From assembly GCA_029559035.1 (NCBI GenBank), contig JAKQCT010000051.1, positions 1 through 64,000 on the forward strand: DNA of 64,000 nucleotides. Reading direction: 5' to 3'. The position numbers were made by a program, and so were the translations under genes. How positions within the stretch are numbered: the first letter of the stretch is position 1; each line of letters opens with the position of its first letter. Shown in pieces: positions 61,796-64,000 of this stretch. The notes beneath the pieces were generated by a model. It was not told the DNA's origin and ran no database searches. It saw only the letters and a program-made list of their open reading frames with translations. This stretch comes from Acidobacteriota bacterium (GTDB taxonomy: Bacteria; Acidobacteriota; UBA4820).

Positions 61796-61810
61796 CCGCT
61801 TTTCCGGAGA

Positions 61811-61839
61811 TTGACAACAGGCACCTTTTAACCTACCTT
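61811..61839 (+). promoter_or_regulatory. Putative promoter of the AmmeMemoRadiSam genes
   Basis: Perfect TTGACA at 61811-61816, 17 bases, TACCTT at 61834-61839; then GGAGG and the TTG start at 61858. The -10 match is only moderate. Confidence 0.5.
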
Positions 61840-61857
61840 TGAAGCTGGAGGCATGTC

Positions 61858-63102
61858 TTGAAAAAAGGGATGTCGAGAAGGGAGTTCATCGTTTCGGCGG
61901 CGAAGGTTTCTTCGGCGGCGTGCCTTCTATCCATCTTCGAAGGTTCGGGCTTTATGAAGGACATCCTCGGCCGCGGCCCATTTGACATATTTGCCGGTGA
62001 CGCCCTCGGGGACATCATCCTGAAGGCCCCGAAGGCAAGGTTCTATGTGCCCTTCGTCGCGGGAGGCGACTGCTCCCCCTGCCACGGCTCTTCCATCCCA
62101 TCCGGCGACCTGAAGAACGCCCACAAGAACAGGGTGGTGAAATGCCTCCTCTGCGCCCACGGCTGCATGATACAGGACGGGGGGCGCGGGAAGTGCGGAG
62201 CCCGCGTGAACGTAAGAGGCGAGCTTAAATCTCTTGTCTACGGCAGGCCTATAACGACCCACACCGATCCGATAGAGAAGAAGCCGCTCTACCATTTCCT
62301 GCCGGGAAGCGCCGCCTTCTCGATCGCAACGGGGGGTTGCCCCCTCGCGTGCAAGTTCTGCCAGAACTGGCAGATCTCTCAGTCGCGGCCGGAGGATTAC
62401 TCGACGCCCTTCGTTCCGCCTTCGGACATCGTCGGGTCAGCGGCGGCGAACAAAGCCCCCGTCATCGCGTTCACCTACAACGAACCGACCGTCTTCGCCG
62501 AATACCTTATTGACATCGCGAATGAGGGCAAGAAGAAGGGGTTGAGGTCCGTGATCATCTCCTGCGGGTTCATGCGGGAAGAGCCTCTCAAAGAGATGAT
62601 AGACGCGCTCGACGCCATCAAGATAGACCTGAAGGGCTTTTCGGAGGATTTTTACAGGAGCGTCTGCAAGGCGGAGCTCCAGCCGGTGCTTAGGAGCGTC
62701 AAGCAGGTGGCGAAGGCGGGGAGGCACCTCGAAATAGTGAACCTGGTCGTGCCGACCCTCAACGACAAGGCAGGCGACATCAGGGACCTGGCGAAGTTCG
62801 TCCTCGACGAGGCCGGCCCCGACACTCCGCTCCACTTCACCAGGTTCCATCCCGACTACCAGCTTCTAAACCTGCCGCCCACTCCCGTCTCTACGCTTGA
62901 AAAAGCGAGGGAGGCCGCGATGGAACTTGGGCTCAGGTATGTCTACGTGGGCAATGTCCCGGGCCATCCGGGCAACCACACCTACTGCCCGAAATGCGGG
63001 AAGACCGTCATCGAAAGACAGGGTTTTTTGGTGAAGACGATGAACCTCAAACAGGGAAAATGCGCCTTCTGCGGATCTCCCGTGAAGGGCGTCTGGAGCT
63101 GA
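61858..63102 (+). CDS. AmmeMemoRadiSam-system radical SAM enzyme with Tat-like N-terminus
   Basis: A 414-residue radical SAM protein of the PflA-related group that co-occurs with Memo and AMMECR1 homologues. The cluster motif is GGCPLACKFCQNWQ (Cys161, Cys165, Cys168), preceded by a cysteine-rich KCLLCAHGCMIQDGGRGKCG region and followed by a C-terminal zinc-ribbon-like CPKCG...CAFCG. The N-terminus reads MKKGMSRREFIVSAAKVSSA, a twin-arginine signal pattern with a hydrophobic stretch, unexpected for this family. The start is TTG 61858 with GGAGG six bases upstream; ATG 61870 would leave the SRREF motif intact. The substrate of the system is unknown. It is two bases from the Memo gene. Confidence 0.92.
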   Translation: MKKGMSRREFIVSAAKVSSAACLLSIFEGSGFMKDILGRGPFDIFAGDALGDIILKAPKARFYVPFVAGGDCSPCHGSSIPSGDLKNAHKNRVVKCLLCAHGCMIQDGGRGKCGARVNVRGELKSLVYGRPITTHTDPIEKKPLYHFLPGSAAFSIATGGCPLACKFCQNWQISQSRPEDYSTPFVPPSDIVGSAAANKAPVIAFTYNEPTVFAEYLIDIANEGKKKGLRSVIISCGFMREEPLKEMIDALDAIKIDLKGFSEDFYRSVCKAELQPVLRSVKQVAKAGRHLEIVNLVVPTLNDKAGDIRDLAKFVLDEAGPDTPLHFTRFHPDYQLLNLPPTPVSTLEKAREAAMELGLRYVYVGNVPGHPGNHTYCPKCGKTVIERQGFLVKTMNLKQGKCAFCGSPVKGVWS

Positions 63103-63104
63103 AG

Positions 63105-64000
63105 ATGAAGAAGACAATTTTGCTTGCCCTTGTTTTTTTGACGATGATGGGAGCGGGAACGATGAAGATCAGGGAAAGCTGTGTAGCGGGAAAATTCTAC
63201 GTCAACGACAGCACCAAGCTCGCCAGGGGAGTCGAGATCTTTCTCGGGGAAGCCGTCCCGCAGAAGGGGGTCAAGCCGCGCGGCCTGATCCTTCCTCACG
63301 CGGGCTGGGCCTTCTCGGGTCAGATAGCGGCGGACGGATTCAGTCAGGCCGCGTCGTTCAGTTACGACGCCGTCGTCATCCTCGGGACCAACCACACCGT
63401 CTACCCGTCGAACAGGCTCTATTTCCACGATGGCGACGCGTTCAAAATACCGCTCGGCCTCCTTTACATCGACAAGGAGCTTCAGAAGAAGATCATGTCC
63501 CGGTGCGAGGGTTCGGAGTTCAACGCCGCAGCGCACCAGAGGGAGCACTCGATCGAGGTCCAGCTACCCTTCATTAAGAAGATATTCGGCGATGTCAGGA
63601 TCGTCCCCGTGATCGTGGGAAGCTCCGACGCCGCGTTCGCCGAAGAAGCGGGGAAGGCACTGGGAAAGGCGCTCGCGGGCAGGAACGCGCTGGTCATTGC
63701 TTCGTCGGACCTTTCGCATTACTCCGGATACGCGGCCGCGAGGCGCTCCGACATCGAAGCGATGAAGTCCTTCCTGTCGATGGACGCGGGAAAGATCGCG
63801 GCGACCATGAAGAAATGCGAAACGAGCCCCGGCGTCGAGACGGCGGCGTGCGGCGCGGGCCCGATAACGATGCTTGTCTCGGCGATGAAGGAGATGGGAG
63901 CCGAAAAGGCGGTCGCCCTTTCCTACGCCAACTCCGGCGATACCGTGATGGGCGATACAAGCAAGGTGGTCGGATACGGAGCCGTGATGTTCTCGGAAGG
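63105..64000 (+). CDS. Memo-family protein (AmmeMemoRadiSam system protein B), 3' end outside window
   Basis: The frame is open from ATG 63105 to the window end (298 codons), so the C-terminus is missing. After a probable Sec signal (MKKTILLALVFLTMMGAG) the Memo domain begins with RESCVAGKFYVND and shows LILPHAGWAFSGQIAADGF, VVILGTNHTVYP, REHSIEVQLPFIKKIFG and IASSDLSHYSGY, the histidine/aspartate set of Memo proteins, which resemble class III extradiol dioxygenases. It starts two bases after the radical SAM stop, so the two are co-transcribed. An AMMECR1 partner or fusion would be expected just beyond the window. Confidence 0.9.
   Translation, partial: MKKTILLALVFLTMMGAGTMKIRESCVAGKFYVNDSTKLARGVEIFLGEAVPQKGVKPRGLILPHAGWAFSGQIAADGFSQAASFSYDAVVILGTNHTVYPSNRLYFHDGDAFKIPLGLLYIDKELQKKIMSRCEGSEFNAAAHQREHSIEVQLPFIKKIFGDVRIVPVIVGSSDAAFAEEAGKALGKALAGRNALVIASSDLSHYSGYAAARRSDIEAMKSFLSMDAGKIAATMKKCETSPGVETAACGAGPITMLVSAMKEMGAEKAVALSYANSGDTVMGDTSKVVGYGAVMFSE

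Noticed and set aside
1-64000. tRNA, rRNA and CRISPR loci
   Set aside because: Intergenic gaps were scanned by eye for cloverleaf arms, conserved rRNA blocks and regularly spaced direct repeats; none were seen, though a small RNA could be missed without a covariance search.

Overview
The window is a GC-rich chromosomal stretch from a diderm (Gram-negative-type) bacterium. Outer-membrane physiology is shown by a fused LptF/LptG lipopolysaccharide-export permease, a TolC/CusC-type outer-membrane factor with CusB and CusA partners, and many Sec-signal proteins. The large secreted Ig/FN3/PKD/IPT-type proteins, a DUF4388-DnaJ-TPR protein, a PilZ protein and the AmmeMemoRadiSam genes fit an uncultured or little-studied lineage with deltaproteobacterial or Acidobacteriota-like habits. 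I cannot assign a phylum from sequence alone. I see no rRNA, tRNA, CRISPR array, intact insertion sequence or prophage.

Layout. 1-3.0 kb (+): tail of a secreted protein, endonuclease III, an alpha/beta hydrolase, a PPC/DUF296 protein and a TPR protein. 3.0-10.1 kb (-): GH130 phosphorylase, a GT4 glycosyltransferase fused to a toroid-like domain, a PMI-type cupin, GAPDH and the LptFG fusion, reading away from a good promoter at 10.2 kb. 10.4-19.6 kb (+): a ferritin-like protein, then an HD-domain protein, a fused aconitase-superfamily dehydratase, a second two-subunit dehydratase, a CitD-CitE fusion, CitF and a FAD oxidoreductase. This is a citrate-lyase-type module with two hydro-lyases. The ferritin gene and the HD-led operon share a nearly identical promoter and leader. 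19.7-26.4 kb (+): a membrane protein, an exported M3 peptidase, two secreted proteins with a common C-terminal module, a hydrolase and an exported nitroreductase. 26.6-36.3 kb (-): gpmA, gltX and two giant tandem paralogous secreted proteins. 36.5-43.2 kb (+): HerA/FtsK-like ATPase, a beta-helix/PKD protein, a papain-family protease and a ferredoxin. 43.2-44.6 kb (-): ParE-type toxin-antitoxin pair, a large hairpin, a small AT-rich membrane ORF and a GYD protein. 44.7-54.1 kb (+): accB-accC-thiE, queD-queE-queC, two-subunit class I fumarase, the DUF4388/J/TPR protein, PilZ and a squalene/phytoene synthase. 54.2-60.4 kb (+): Cus-type metal efflux operon ending in an exported double-YHS protein. 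60.6-64.0 kb (+): an ankyrin protein, then a radical SAM enzyme and a Memo homologue (AmmeMemoRadiSam), both with apparent export signals.

How the parts fit. The most unusual themes are: (1) two lineage-specific C-terminal modules placed on otherwise unrelated secreted proteins, three copies of one and four of the other, which behave like sorting or anchoring tags; (2) a compact hydro-lyase/citrate-lyase pathway of unknown substrate with fused subunits and an altered active-site position; (3) an AmmeMemoRadiSam pair that appears to be exported; (4) a GH130/GT4 mannoside-type locus. Functions are inferred from motifs read by eye; no database search was run.
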